NCBI GenBank assembly: GCA_965240325.2
Contig: OZ251231.1
Coordinates: 372,001 to 436,000, forward strand
Length of the DNA: 64,000 nt
Origin: Rebecca billardiae RCC1528
Lineage: Eukaryota; Haptophyta
Reading direction: 5' to 3'
In this document: piece after piece, positions 23,936-35,200 of the stretch
Layout: every line of letters begins with the position of its first letter
Numbering within the stretch: position 1 is the stretch's first letter
Notes under the pieces: model-generated
Seen by the model: only the letters and a program-made list of their open reading frames with translations
What the model was told of the DNA's origin: nothing
Database searches by the model: none
Made by a program: the position numbers and the translations under genes

Positions 23936-25497
23936 TCCTCGAAGGGGAAGGCGGCGTTCGGGTCCATCGGCGTCATGGGCGAGACGGGCGGCGAGCCGCG
24001 CGTGCTCCCGCCCGCGCCGCCGCCCGCCGCGGCCGACGGCGCCGCCGGCGCCGCCGGCGCCGTCCCAATCGCCATGTGCAACAACGTCGCCGACGGCTGA
24101 CCGCCCTTCTCAAGGAGCGCGGCGATGACAGGATCGCTCCCCTCCCAGAAGGCCACGTCGAGGGCGGTGAGGCCGGAGGCGTTGCGCACGGTGAGGTCGG
24201 CGCCGCGCTCGAGCAGCGTGCGCACGAACGACACCTCCAGCGCCGAGCTCGCCTCCTCCGACCGCGCCGCCTCCTCCGCCTGCTGCGCCGCCGCCGCCGC
24301 CGGATCGAGCGGCGCGCCGCCGTCCGCGCCCGCCGCCGCGCTGCTCAGTACGACGCCGGTGCCGCCGCCGGCGGCGCCGGCGGCGGGGCCGCCGTCGGCC
24401 GCGGCGGCGAGCTCGCGCGCGGCGCGGCTCGCGCTGATCATCACGCCGCACCGGTGCACCGCCACGTGCAGCAGCGTGTCGCCGCCGCCGACGCCGGTGC
24501 CGGCGATCGCCGCGCCGCCGAGCTGCGACGAGTCAGCGCGCGTCTCCGAGACGAGCGCGTTCACGTCGGCGCCCGCGTCGAGGAGGAGGTTGGCGGCGTC
24601 GTGGTCGCGCAGGTCGAGCATCGCCACCTCGAGCGCCGTCCGCCCCTGCTCGTCCCGCGCGCGCAGCAGCGCCGCGCCCTCCGACTCGAGCAGCGCCGCC
24701 ACCACGTCGGGCCGGCCGTGCACGAGCGCATCGTGCAGCGGCGCGCGCGAGCGCGAGCGGAAGAGCTGGACGGCGAGCTCGGTGCGCAGCGTGTGCTGCA
24801 CGCGCTCGTCGTGCAGCCGGTCGAAGTGGGCGTCGATCAGCCGCAGGCAGTACCGCACGAGCTGCCGCGCGTCCGCGTCCGCCGCCTCGTGCGCGCGCGA
24901 GATCAGCCGAGGGCCGACGTGCACGGACGCGCCGCGCGCGAGGTCATTCGCTATCTGCTGCTCGGCGAGCTCCTTGAGGCGCTGGAGCGCGTCGATCTCG
25001 CCGCGGTCGGCGCGCTGGAGCTCGTTGCACAGCTTGATCAGCTCGAAGAGCAGCGACGGCTTCTCCGACGGCAGCTTCACCCGCTCCGTGTACAGCTGCT
25101 CGAGCAGAAGACCGACCGCGTCCGCGTGCGCGCTCATCACAAACGCGCCCGACTTGTCGAGGTTGGCCTCGACGTGCGCGACGAAGCGCGGGCCGCAGCG
25201 CGCGGCGAGGACGGCCTTGTGCACCTTGAACTCGGTGCGCGCCACCGGCGGCGGCGCGTCCGCGCCGCCCACCGTGCCGACGTCGTGGTCCTCCGCGGAC
25301 GGCTGCTGCAGCGCATACGTCGTGCGGAGCGTGAGGTCGGCGTACTTGCCCGAGCCGAGGAGCGCGGCGAAGTCGCCGGCGTGGTCGGCGGGGCGGACGA
25401 GTGGGAGGTCCGGGCCGACCTCCCGCCCCGCCTTCGCGCCGCCGCCCTCCTGCCTGGTGCCCACGCTCATGCGCAAGCTGGGCTTGCTGGTGGCCAT
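14584..25497 (-). CDS. giant BTB-ankyrin-IQ-WW multidomain protein, 9 exons
   Basis: Exons on the minus strand: 25497-19305, 19177-18813, 18555-18430, 18141-17326, 17116-16961, 16616-15933, 15812-15693, 15532-15446, 15387-14584. All junctions are GT-AG and keep frame, giving about 3116 aa. Residues ~43-145 form a BTB/POZ fold ([33 protein letters not shown]). Residues ~240-730 hold several ankyrin repeats ([39 protein letters not shown]) interrupted by poly-Gly loops. Residues ~1420-1555 are basic helices with IQ-like calmodulin-binding patterns ([20 protein letters not shown]). Near 2737 and 2770-2805 are WW-like hairpins ([35 protein letters not shown]), the second split by an intron and lacking the second Trp. 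It is probably a scaffold or an E3-adaptor-type protein; the partner is unknown. Exon 1 alone is 6.2 kb. Confidence 0.75.
18290..18385. repeat. (CA)n-rich tract in intron 3 of the giant BTB gene
   Basis: Mostly uninterrupted CA dinucleotides passing into CGCACAC words. On the sense (minus) strand it reads TG/GTGTGCG. It lies between exon 3 (ending 18430) and exon 4 (starting 18141). Confidence 0.9.
18642..18674 (-). repeat. telomere-like (CCCTAA)n array inside intron 2 of the BTB gene
   Basis: About five perfect TTAGGG units on the + strand, so CCCTAA in the transcript's sense. The array lies roughly 87-119 bases upstream of the inferred acceptor at 18556. CTAAC is a good branch-site match and the flanking CCC adds pyrimidines. 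Confidence 0.9.
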
Positions 25498-25765
25498 GGC
25501 CCCCGGCGCTGCCCCGAGCGTCGCCGCGACCGCCGCGGCGATGAGGGAGAAACCGAACGGATGACGCGCGCAAAAGGAAACGTCCGCCGGCTGGTTTCCT
25601 TCCTCCTGGCCATTTTCTTCAGCGGGGAAATCAAGGATCGAAAAGGGCGTGCTGCCACGATGGCGCTCCCCTGAAACGACTCGGGGGAAACGAACTTGAA
25701 CCCCCCGGCGCACCTGGGGCGGGGCCCGGCCGCGCTCGGGGCGTCGCACCCACGCGCGCGCGCGC
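25498..25765. promoter_or_regulatory. shared divergent promoter, BTB giant / ARMH1-like pair
   Basis: 268 bp separate the two start codons, which point away from each other. No TATA box is evident. The sequence is GC-rich near both ends with a less GC-rich centre (about 25600-25690). Confidence 0.5.
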
Positions 25766-26320
25766 ATGAGCTCGTCCATCGCGATGTCGTCGCTCTCGTC
25801 CGGCTCGTCCATCCGCGCCCCCGCGCCCAAGATGGACGCGCCCACGCGCGCCACCACCGCGTGGCTGCGCGCGTGGGACAAGGCGCCGCGCTCGACCCGC
25901 GAGCGCATGCTCGCGCGCTTCGCGCACGAGCACGCGGGGCGCACGGCGCCCGAGATCGAGCGCGCGCTGGGCATCAGCGCGAGCCTCGTCTTCGCGCGCC
26001 TCGTCTCCTGGCTCCGCCTCACCGCGCCCACCGGCACGGCGATGACCGCGCAGCTGAACGCGCTCAAGGTGTTTGTGTGCGCCGCGTCGTCCGACCGCTT
26101 CGCCGCCGACCTCGTGAGCTCGGGCGGGCTGCAGACGCTGGTCGACGTGATCGCGCTGCCCACCGTCATCCTGCCCCACCTCCCCAAGCGCGAGGCCATC
26201 GTCATCCTCGACAGCATCGCGGCCAACAGCCGAGAGTACCGAGAGGTGAGACCGAGCGCACGCGCACGCACACACACGCGCGCACACGCACACGCACACA
26301 CGCACACGCACACACACGCG

Positions 26321-26353
<33 letters not shown>

Positions 26354-28377
26354 ACACGCACACACGCACGCGCACACGCACACGCACACACGCACACGCA
26401 CACACACGCGCACACGCACACGCACACGCGCACACGCGCACGCACACGCACACACACACACGCACACACACGCGCGCACACGCACACGCACACGCGGCGC
26501 ATACGCGCGCGCACACACACGCGCGCACACGCACACGCACACACACACACGCACACACACGCGCGCACACGCACGCACGGAGAGCGAGGGAGGAGAGAGA
26601 GAGCGCGCGAGAGACGCGCACACACAGCACACACGCGCACACACGCGCGCACGCGCGCACACACACGCGCGCACGCGCGCGGGAGCGAGGGTGTGCTGTG
26701 CTGGAGTTGTGTGCGAACGCCTGCCGCCCGCGCCAGCGGCGCCGAGACCCCCCCCCCCGCGCTGCGCCGCGCGGCTGCGCTCACCGAGCCGCGCGCGCGC
26801 GCCGCGGCGCAGACGATGTGCGCGCTGCAGGTGCCTGCCGTCGTCGTGACGTACGCCGGCGCGGCGCAGCACGAGTCGTGCGTGCGCGCGGCCACCGCCC
26901 TGCTCGTCACGCTCAGCGCGGCCAACCCTCGGTACGTGCACGCCGTGCACAGGGAGGCCCTCGACCTGCTCGTCGAGGAGCGCAACCCGCTGGCGCAGCG
27001 GTACGGGGGCGAGGCGCTCCGGCTCATCCTCGCCGCGCTCGACTACGAGGAGCTGTATGACGCGCTGCGCACGCGCCACCGTGCGGAGGACGACGACGAT
27101 GCGGGGGAGGAGGGGGGCGGCGCGGCCGCGGCGGCGCCCGCCGGCAGCGCGGCCAAGCCGGGCGCGAAGGGCGGCGAGGAGGAGGAGGAGGAGGACGAGG
27201 AGGAGGCGCAGGCGCGGCTGGCCGCCGCCGCCGCCGCCGCGGCCAAGGCCGCGCTCGCGGATGCGCCGGAGGCCGCCGAGCCCGGCACAGGCTCACGCGG
27301 CGGCACCGCCGGCAAGCCGGAGCGCCGCGCGCGCAGCCGGCTCGGCGCGGACCCCGAGCTCGCGCGCGCGCGGCGCGCGGCGCTCGACTCCGCGCTGGTG
27401 CTCAGCCCGGCGTACGTGGACGGCGGCGTGGCGCTTCTGCAGTCCTTCTCGATCCACACGCAGCGCGTCGGCGGGCACATTCTGCTGCTGCTTGCCGAGC
27501 ACAAGCCGCTGCACGAGCTGCTGCTGCTGCGCATGCGCGCCGTGCTTATCGAGGCGCGCGCGATGCACGCGCAGGTGCGTGCGCGGCTGCCGTGCGCCGC
27601 GGCGCGCGCGGCACACCGCGCCGCCAACCCGCGCCGCGCCGCCGCGCACCCGCCCCCTGCCCGACGCAGGCCGCCGTGGCGCACGTGATTGGCCAACTGC
27701 TCGGAACCGCGCCACTCAACCGACACGGCGCCGACCCGCCGCGCGACGAATCGTCCGTGCTCGCGGCGCACGAGGCGCGGATCTCGATCATCCCGCGCAC
27801 CAACCGCGAGCTCCTCGCGGAGCGGCTGGTGGGCGCGGACTTCATCCCGCTGCTCGTCGGGCTGCTGATGCACATGCGCTCGCACGAGTGCAGGCGGCAG
27901 GCGGCGGTGTCGCTCCAGACGATCGCGCGCTTTGGCAGCCCCGCCGCCGCCGCCGCGGTGCAGCAGTACGCCGCGCCGGTGTTCAGCGAGCTGCTGGTGC
28001 GCGCGCGCGCGCGCGCGCGCGCGCCAGCCCCCTCCGCACGCCGCGCACGCGCACGCCGCCCGCCCGCTCCAGCCTCGCCCTCGCCCAGCGGGAGCTGCCC
28101 GTCGCCCACAGCCCTCAGCTTCAGACTCACCTCCGCGCGCGCCGCGCCGCGCGCGCGCGTGCGCCGCCCGCCGCAGGATGACCCGCTCGGCCTCTCCTCC
28201 GCGCCCCTCGAGGAGGGCGTCCGGCAGCAGATCAGCGCGCTCGTCTCAAAGTACCGAGACCAGCTCGAGCGCGCGGCGGCGGTCAGCTTCGACCAGACGC
28301 CGCCCGGCTCGTCGGAGGCGACCCCGGCGGTTGGGAAGGACCGCTTCGCAAAGCCAGCGCAGCCGCCTGTCGCCTAA
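25766..28377 (+). CDS. ARMH1-like armadillo/helical-repeat protein, 4 exons
   Basis: Exons 25766-26245, 26813-27574, 27670-27996, 28177-28377 (all phase 0) give about 589 aa. The N-terminal ~160 residues ([18 protein letters not shown], then [21 protein letters not shown]) and the following helical pairs strongly recall animal ARMH1 (C1orf228), including the 'WLRLT..TG' signature as I remember it. A low-complexity acidic/Ala insert (poly-Glu then poly-Ala, residues ~230-290) is followed by further ARM-like helices ([15 protein letters not shown]). ARMH1 relatives track with ciliated lineages and are of unknown biochemical role. Intron 1 is an unusual CA/CG-alternating tract that is itself stop-free and a multiple of three, so the exon 2 boundary (AG at 26811-26812) is less certain than the others. 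The C-terminus is Pro/Ala-rich. Confidence 0.62.
26258..26680. repeat. alternating purine-pyrimidine (CA/CG) intron tract
   Basis: Over 400 bases of nearly strict CACACG/CGCGCA alternation inside intron 1 of the ARMH1-like gene, broken only by a short GA-rich interruption around 26578-26612. Alternating CG/CA is the classical Z-DNA-forming sequence. Confidence 0.9.
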
Positions 28378-28607
28378 CTAGTAACGGGCTACGGCGGCTA
28401 CTCAGTACTCGCCCGCGGCCGCGGGCGCGCGGCTACGGCGGCTAGGGCTAGTCGTAAGCATTGTGTCGTCATCATCACTCACAGTCACATTGTCAGCAGC
28501 ATCCGATTCCGAAGTGCGACGCGACTCATCATCCGCGATTCCGCGGATAGCTAGATAATCAGTCGTCTGCTAGATATATATTATAGATAGATAGATATAG
28601 ATAGATA

Positions 28608-28638
<31 letters not shown>

Positions 28639-28896
28639 TAGATAGATGATGATGAAATAATCGTCGGCGACAGCAATCAATCATCCGCCGCGCGTCCGCG
28701 CCGTCGTGACTCACTAGTCACTGACTAATTCTATGATGATTTAAAGACACAGGCACGAGGGCGCAGCTCTCCTGATTCGTCTGTCGAAGTACTGAATGGA
28801 GTTACAGTGACTCGTCGGGCCGTCGTCGAGAGGAGCCTCGAGTCCTGAGTCCTGACTCCTGATGTCGACCGTAGCGCAGTCTGCTTAGTCGGACGA
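28378..28896. other. convergent 3' spacer with a GATA microsatellite
   Basis: Lies between the stop codons of two convergent genes, so it should hold both 3' UTRs. 28582-28650 is an imperfect (GATA)n array. No gene is seen. Confidence 0.6.
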
Positions 28897-30039
28897 TCAT
28901 GATGACGATGCATCATGATGCTGACCACGCGCATCCGACGGGGGCGCGTGCCCGAGCTTCGCGCTACCCGTCGCCCCGACGCCAGCGCCGATCCTGTCGT
29001 ACACCCTGTCCATGTGCTCGCCCATCGTGCACGCGTCGTACCGCGCCGTGCCAAAGGCCGGGAGAGGGGCGACGCGCGTGTCCGAGGTGACGCCGTTGAA
29101 GCGCACAATCGACATGCGCTCGTGTGGCAGCGGCGGCACGCGGTGCGGCGTGGCAACGAGGGTGCCGTTCGTCCAGCGCTCGAGCATGTCGCCAACCAGC
29201 ACGATGAGCTCGCCCCGCGAGGTCGGCGGCGCGTCGATCCATGGCCCGCCATCGCCGGCCGACGCGGCCGAGCGCGCGTCCGCGGCGTCCCGGGCAGCGG
29301 GTGCGCGCGCGCGCAGCTGCAGCCCCGGCGCCGACTGGTGGATCAGGGTGAAGCACTCGAAGTCGGTGTGCGCGCTGATGCCCAGCGCATCGGGCTCGTG
29401 CGGGACGGCGCCCGGCGCGTATCGAAGCACGCGCATCGTCGCGCGCGCGTCCACGCCCGCGTGCTTGGCGAAGGTGTCGGGCGGAAGGCGCAGCGCCTCC
29501 GCAAGCGCGACGTGCAGCGCGTGCGACACGACCGAGAGGCGCGCGTACAGCTTGTTGAGGCACGGCGCGAGCTGCGGCAGCTCGGCGTGGGGCCACACGT
29601 TCGGGCCCATGTTCGGGTCACCGTTCGTGCCGCCCGGCGGGTGGTCGTGCCCCAGCTCGAACGCCTCGACCAGGCTCGTCGTCCCGGCCTCGTACGCCGC
29701 CTCGGCACCCGGCGGGGTCCAGCCGCGGCCGAGCGCTGGATCCTTGGCGACGTTGTACTTGTGCTTCACATCCGACGGCAGATCGCAGAAGAACCGGTTG
29801 CTGAGCGTGTACGCGGCCTCGATCTGCGCCGGTGGGACGACGCCAGTCGGCACGCTCGCGATGAAGAAGCCCGGCCATTCGACCGTTGCCGCGCGCAGCG
29901 CATCGAGCGCTGCGAGGCGCGACGGGTCAGACGAGCCTGCAGGCGCGCGTATCAGCGAGGCGACGTCCACGCGAGGTATGACGTCGCCCGACAGCGCGGA
30001 GCTGGCCAGGCGCCGCCAGCGGCCAACCCGGGCCGCCAT
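28897..30039 (-). CDS. isopenicillin-N-synthase-like 2OG-Fe(II) dioxygenase
   Basis: Intronless, 380 aa, a normal length for the family. The N-terminal helix-strand (VIPRVDVASLIRAP) is the DIOX_N start that lays out substrate-binding elements. The double-stranded beta-helix carries the iron ligands: H-x-D in ISAHTDFECF (~residue 224) and the distal His in VATPHRVPP (~298). The 2-oxoglutarate carboxylate motif R-x-S is in HERMSIVRF (~307). Such enzymes hydroxylate, desaturate or cyclise small molecules using O2 and 2-oxoglutarate; the substrate cannot be deduced. The first ~17 residues are basic and amphipathic (MAARVGRWRRLASSALS), compatible with a mitochondrial presequence. It shares a 182-bp divergent promoter with the transporter gene at 30222. 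Confidence 0.85.
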   Translation of the reverse strand: MAARVGRWRRLASSALSGDVIPRVDVASLIRAPAGSSDPSRLAALDALRAATVEWPGFFIASVPTGVVPPAQIEAAYTLSNRFFCDLPSDVKHKYNVAKDPALGRGWTPPGAEAAYEAGTTSLVEAFELGHDHPPGGTNGDPNMGPNVWPHAELPQLAPCLNKLYARLSVVSHALHVALAEALRLPPDTFAKHAGVDARATMRVLRYAPGAVPHEPDALGISAHTDFECFTLIHQSAPGLQLRARAPAARDAADARSAASAGDGGPWIDAPPTSRGELIVLVGDMLERWTNGTLVATPHRVPPLPHERMSIVRFNGVTSDTRVAPLPAFGTARYDACTMGEHMDRVYDRIGAGVGATGSAKLGHAPPSDARGQHHDASSS

Positions 30040-30221
30040 GCTTGGCAGTTCGAATCAGCCACGAGTTGTCCTCCGTTTCGTTCACACTCGTTTGGGGAGA
30101 GCCGACGACCTGCCGCCGCCGCCCGTTTCCTAGTCTGGGACGGCTTCTGGGCGTTCTTTGGGACGAACCTCTCGACGAGGAGCCCGACCGTCCGACGACG
30201 CGGAGGCGTGCGGCGTGCGCC
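30040..30221. promoter_or_regulatory. shared divergent promoter, 2OG oxygenase / AEC transporter
   Basis: 182 bp between two opposite start codons. No TATA-like element. Contains a CCGCCGCCGCCC run (30112-30123) and pyrimidine-rich stretches on the + strand. Confidence 0.5.
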
Positions 30222-31578
30222 ATGATGGGCGTCATCATCAGCCCTGCGGCGGAGAAGGCGCTCTCTTTCCTCGCTATGATTTGGGTGGGCTACATCATCC
30301 GCCCCAAGTTGCAGGACAAGAAGGCGCAGGCTGGCCTGCGCGCGCTCATCCTCAATGCGCTCCTCCCCGCCGTCATCTTCAAGGGCCTGGTCGGCGTGAA
30401 GGTGTCGATCGAGAGCCTCGAATTCCCGCTGATTAACGCGGTGCACATCGCCATGCAGCTCGTGGGCAGCGTGACCGCCGCGCGGTTCATCCTGCCGGGG
30501 ACCGATCGCTCCGCTCGCGCCGCGCGGAGCACGCTCGCCTTCATCGGCTCGTCCTTCGCGCCCGGTCTCTCCGCGTTTGTGTTTGTAAAGGAGTTCGCGC
30601 CCACGGGGATGGCGATGGGCGCGCTGATGGACCTGGCGAGCAAGGGGTACCTGCTGGTGGTGATTCCAACGATGATGCGCGTCGCGTACTCCCCGGCGGG
30701 CGGCTCGAGCGGCGTGCCCAAGGCCGCCGCGCCGGCGTCGGGAGGCTGGCTCAAGTCGGCCGCGCGTGCGCTGGCCGTGCCGCTCAACTTCGCCATCTTT
30801 GCCGGGCTGGCGATGAGCGTGCTTGGCCTCACCGTGCGCGACCTCGGCTTCATCGGCGTCGCGATCGACCGGCTCGAGGCGGCGCAGTCGCCTGTGCTCT
30901 TTCTCATGATCGGCATCACTGTCTCGCTGAGTGCGCGCAGCGCACCTCGTTTGCCCGCGCGCGCGCGCACGCGTGCGCAGGCGCACGCACGCCGCGGGCG
31001 GCATCTGACGCGCGGCACCGTGCCCACGCCGCGGTGCGCCCCACCCCGTGGCAGGCGGGGACACGCCGTTCGTGTGCGGCGCGATGGCCCTCGTGCGCGC
31101 GGCCATTGCGCAGCTCTGCGCCTTCGTCGTCGTGCGCACCTTGGATATGCAGGGCGACAGCGCCCTCACCGTCGTCATCATGTTCCGGGCAGCGTGCTCG
31201 GTCGTGTGCTACGCGCAGCTCGAGAAGGCCGCGGCGGCCGTGTCGGCGTCGGGCTCGGGGCGGGACGGCGACAAGGAGTGCCACGTCGGCCTGGCGCTCG
31301 ACCTGGTGAGCTACTCGTTCCCGCTGTCGATCCTCCTGAACACCTCTGCCGGCCTCTGCGGCGCGGCCTACATATCTGCGATCCCCATGCTTGCACCCGG
31401 GATGGTCGCCGCCGCCGTTGCTGTGAAGCTGGCTGGCGGCAGTGGTGGCAGTGGCGGCGCGAGCGCGCCGAGCAGCGGCAAGGCGGCTACCAGCGGCAAG
31501 CCTGCCGGCGGCAAGCCTGCCGGCGGCAAGCCTGCCGGCGGCAAGCCTGCCGGGGGCAAGAAAACGAAGAGCACGTAG
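30222..31578 (+). CDS. auxin-efflux-carrier (AEC) family membrane transporter, 2 exons
   Basis: Exons 30222-30930 and 31055-31578 join as A|GC (Ser), giving 410 aa. About ten hydrophobic segments lie in two halves separated by a Ser/Gly/Ala loop (residues ~160-180), as in AEC/PIN-like permeases. Supporting stretches are ALILNALLPAVIFKGL in the first half and PLNFAIFAGLAMSVLGLTVR...SPVLFLMIGITVSL in the second, matching the family's 'N-P-l..a...Gl' and 'P..L..lG' patterns. Members export organic anions or auxin-like compounds across the plasma membrane or ER. The C-terminus is an unusual soluble tail with four tandem G-G-K-P-A units (31495-31560) ending in a basic KKTKST. The intron donor is GTGCGC. 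Other permease families with a similar two-halves layout are possible. Confidence 0.6.
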
Positions 31579-32071
31579 CTAGCTCAAGCTGTCGTAGTCG
31601 TTAGCTTTAGCTAATAAGTTGGGCACGCTTTGTCGCTTACACTTACAGCACTGTCAGCAGGTCGCTGGGCCACCGTGCTGCATGGGCAGCCGATTAATAT
31701 TTATAATATAAATATAACTACTTAATTCTTAAAGCCAGCATCGGTCTGTACTCGTATTCGTAGCAGTGATCTGTGATGTACTACACGGCGACTGCCGTCG
31801 CGTAGCGCAGTCGCGCGTATAGTCACCGCGTATATCGTCATCAGCCATCAATATCTGACGAATAATCAGTCGCGAATAATGGATTAATCTCGTCTAGTAA
31901 ATTAAGGATAAATGCGATCGGCCGCGGCCCGGGGCCTAGTGGGGTCAGAGCTCCGACCGTTACGCTCTCCGGGGTGCCACAATCTCCCGAACTGATCTCT
32001 TAGCATGAACTATCACACGGGTATTTACTTGGACGAACTAGTTAGTAGGCGTTACTAAGGCTTAATTCCAG
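31579..32071. other. AT-rich spacer between transporter and transposon
   Basis: No gene seen. Presumably the 3' UTR of the transporter gene followed by neutral DNA; distinctly AT-richer than the coding neighbours, with runs around 31695-31725. Confidence 0.5.
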
Positions 32072-32074
32072 GGT

Positions 32075-32108
32075 CACAGCAACGACTTCTTTTTTAAAGC
32101 GGCCGTTA
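32075..32108 (+). repeat. left terminal inverted repeat
   Basis: Starts CACAGCAACGAC and ends GCGGCCGTTA, with a T6/A3 core. Pairs with 38296-38329, the only difference being position 12 (C here, T in the other arm). Confidence 0.88.
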
Positions 32109-32233
32109 GCGTGTCCATCGGCCGGATTATTTTACGGAAAATTACTATGCGCTGCGCGCGCGCGCCCAGCGGGCGGCGCGCGCGCGCGACTAGTCCCCCC
32201 TGCATGCCCTAACCGTCAGCTGCCTGATTCCCG

Positions 32234-35200
32234 CTACCCAGCCCCGCTGCCGTCGCGCGCGACATCCGCGCCGTCGCTCACCGTCGCCGAGGCCGAGCGC
32301 GCCGCCGCCCTCAATTTGCTCTTGAGTGCCGACAAGTCCTCCTCCGGAAGCCCAGCCTCCTCGCGCACGAGCTTGCGCGCCGCGATGTACTCGTCGACCA
32401 GGTCGTGCGCGCCGGCCTTCGCCTTGCGCTGCCATTCGCGCTGCCGCTTGCCCTCCTTCTTCAGCCAGAGCCGCCGCACCTTGTCGCCGAACTCCTCCTC
32501 CGCCCACGTCGCAAGCGACACGCGGCGCAGGAGCTGCGCGGCCGTCGAGATGTGCGGCTGCACCGTCGACTTCTTCCCCTCGGCATACTCGCGGACGAAC
32601 GAGTCGAGCGACTTGCGCGCGTTCACGAGCGGCATCGCCCGCTTGGTCACCTGCACGAAGTGCTCCTGCACCTGCTCGTCCGCGAGCTGCACGAGGTGGC
32701 CCCACCGCCTGATCAGCAGAGGCAAGACGAACCGCGCGATCGTCTTGTACTGCGAGGTGACCGGCTTGAGGACGAACAGGTCGAGCGCCTCGACCCACGC
32801 CGTCGCGGCTGCCTCAACCTCGTCCGCACGCTTCGCGCGGCCATCGTCATCGTCCGTGTAGCCGCGCGAGGAGACGAGGTCGTGCAGCTGCCACGTGAGC
32901 ATGAGCAGGCGGCAGAAGAGTGCCATGCGCGGCATGTCCGCGATCTCGGCCTTCAACTGCGCCTCGTCGTCAAAGCCGATCTCGTCCATCATCTCGCGCT
33001 CCTCCTCGTCCTGCATGTCCGAGATGCGCGCGTCCTCGTCGCCGCTGTCCGCCGCGCCCGCGCTGCTCGCGCCGTCGAGATCCGCGTCGATCTTCCACAC
33101 GACCTGCACCAACGCCCAGAAGACCGCGTGCGTGCGCAGCAGCGAGATGCCGTCGCCGCGGAGGTCGGGCACGCCGATCTCGTTGGTGCGCGTGCGCCGC
33201 TTGGGCACTCGCACAGGCACGCCCGCGTTCTTGAACAGGACGATCAGGTCGTACTTGGTGAGCGGCGCGTCGCGGCCGTACAGCTCGTCCACCTCCCTCC
33301 ACAGCGCCGACAGCACCGGCTTGAAAGTGTCGTGCTTGAAGTGCATGATGCCGGGGAAGTAGTTGACGTGCTCGAGCTCCAGCTGCGGTAGCAGCCACTG
33401 GTTCTCGTGCAGCTTCTGGTCGACGATGCGCTCGGCGTCCTTCGAGTCGTCGGCGAGAAGGCGGCGGCGCTTGGTCATCTCGGCGTCGCACTCGCCCTGG
33501 TCGGCAGGCGTGACCTTGCACGCAGGGCACGTCACGCCCGGGTCCGCGTGGCACAGCGCGCGCGCGCGCTTGTACGTGCGCAGCCGCCACTGAGGCGAGC
33601 CGCCGTCCGCGCCCGCCTCCTTGACCGCCCACACGTTGAAGCGGAGCGGCGAGACGTTGTGCGAGCCCTGGCCGGCGAGGCTGGCAAGGTTGACATAATC
33701 GCCGGTGTACGTGATGATGGCCTTCTGCTCCTCCGCGTAGTCGGCCGCCTCGCCGCCGCCGCCAAAACCGCCGCCGGCCGCGCCGCCCGCCGCGCCGGCA
33801 GCGCCGGCCGCGCCGGCCGCGCCGGCCGCGCCGGCCGCGCCGCCGGCCGCGGCGGCCGCGGCGGCCGCGGCGGCCGCGGCGGCCGCGCCGCCGGCCGTGC
33901 CCGCGCTCGGGTTGCCAGCCGCGCTGCTCGCCGCGCCGCCGGCCGCGCCACCGGCCGCGCGGACGCCAGCGCCGGCGGTGCCGCCAGCCACGCCGCTGCC
34001 GCTGCCGCTGCCGCCCGCGCCGCCCGCGCCGCCCGCGCCGCCGCCAGCGCCCGCGCCCGCGTTACCAGCCGCGCCGCCGGCCGCGCCGCCGGCCGCGCGG
34101 ACGCCAGCGCCGGCGGTGCCGCCAGCCACGCCGCTGCCGCTGCCGCCCGCGCCGCCCGCGCCGCCCGTGCCGCCGGCCGTGCCGCCGGCCGTGCCGCCGG
34201 CCGCGCCGCCGGCCGCGCCGCGGGCCTCGCCGCGGCCCGCGCCGCCGGCCGCGCCGGCTGTGACGGCCGCGGCCGCGCCGCCGGCCGCGCCGGCCACACG
34301 TGCGGTGGCGGCAGCAGGCGGCGTCGGTCGCGGCGGAAGCAGGCCGCTCCGGATCACGTCATTGATCGCGTCGGCGTGCGCACTCCATAACTCGGACATG
34401 TCCGAGTCCGGCCGCTCCGAGATGGCGATCGCCTCTGACGACGCGAGCGCGCCGTAGTTGACGCCCCAGCCGTTGCGCACGATGGCGATCGTGGCCGTGC
34501 GCGAGTGAGCCGTGTTGCCCGCGTCCGCCGAGAGGAGGAGGACGTGCGGATGCCCGCGCGGGCGCGCGGACTTGCCGTTGCGCTCCGAGCGATCCAGCAC
34601 GGCGTGCACGGCCTGCGCCCACGGCCGCGCCGCCGACTCGCTGCCGATCATGAGCACGCCCGCGCCCGCGTGCTCGCGATCGCGCTGCGCGACCTCTCGA
34701 GAGCCAGCCGCCGGCGGCGGGATCGGGTGGCGGATCGGCTCGCGGCCGAAGCCGCCGCGGAAGACGGTGCGAGCCGAGTGCTCGCCCGTCACCGGGTGGA
34801 TCTCCTTCCCCACCCACTCGCGCCACGTGTCGAACTGCGCGTCCGTGACGTTCTTCGAGACGAGGTAGCCGGCGACGTCGTGGTGCGTCTGATGAGATTG
34901 AATCTCGCGCACAACGCCCACTGCGCCGCGGCGCTGCTGGAGGTAGGCGTGCCTCGCCCACGGCTTGCGCGAGCCGTCGTCTGCGCCCTCGAGCATCTCG
35001 TGCAGCACGAGGTCCATCACGTCGTCGGGCGTGCCACGCAGGATGTGCTCGATATGGTCCGCCTCCCCCCGCCTGCGCTTGCGGCACGCGTTGCTCGAGA
35101 CCGAGAGAGATGGGCGCTGAGCGCGCTGCCGATGAGCGCCGTCCAGCCCGTTCAGCTCGGCGAGGTGCTCGAACTTGCCGGCGGCTCGGTCGGCGCGCTT

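Noticed and set aside
28582-28650. GATA array as a CRISPR-like or regulatory repeat
   Set aside because: Simple tetranucleotide microsatellite without spacers, between two convergent 3' ends.
28915-30225. 436-codon + strand frame opposite the 2OG oxygenase
   Set aside because: Shadow frame; the minus strand contains the complete HxD...H and RxS motifs.
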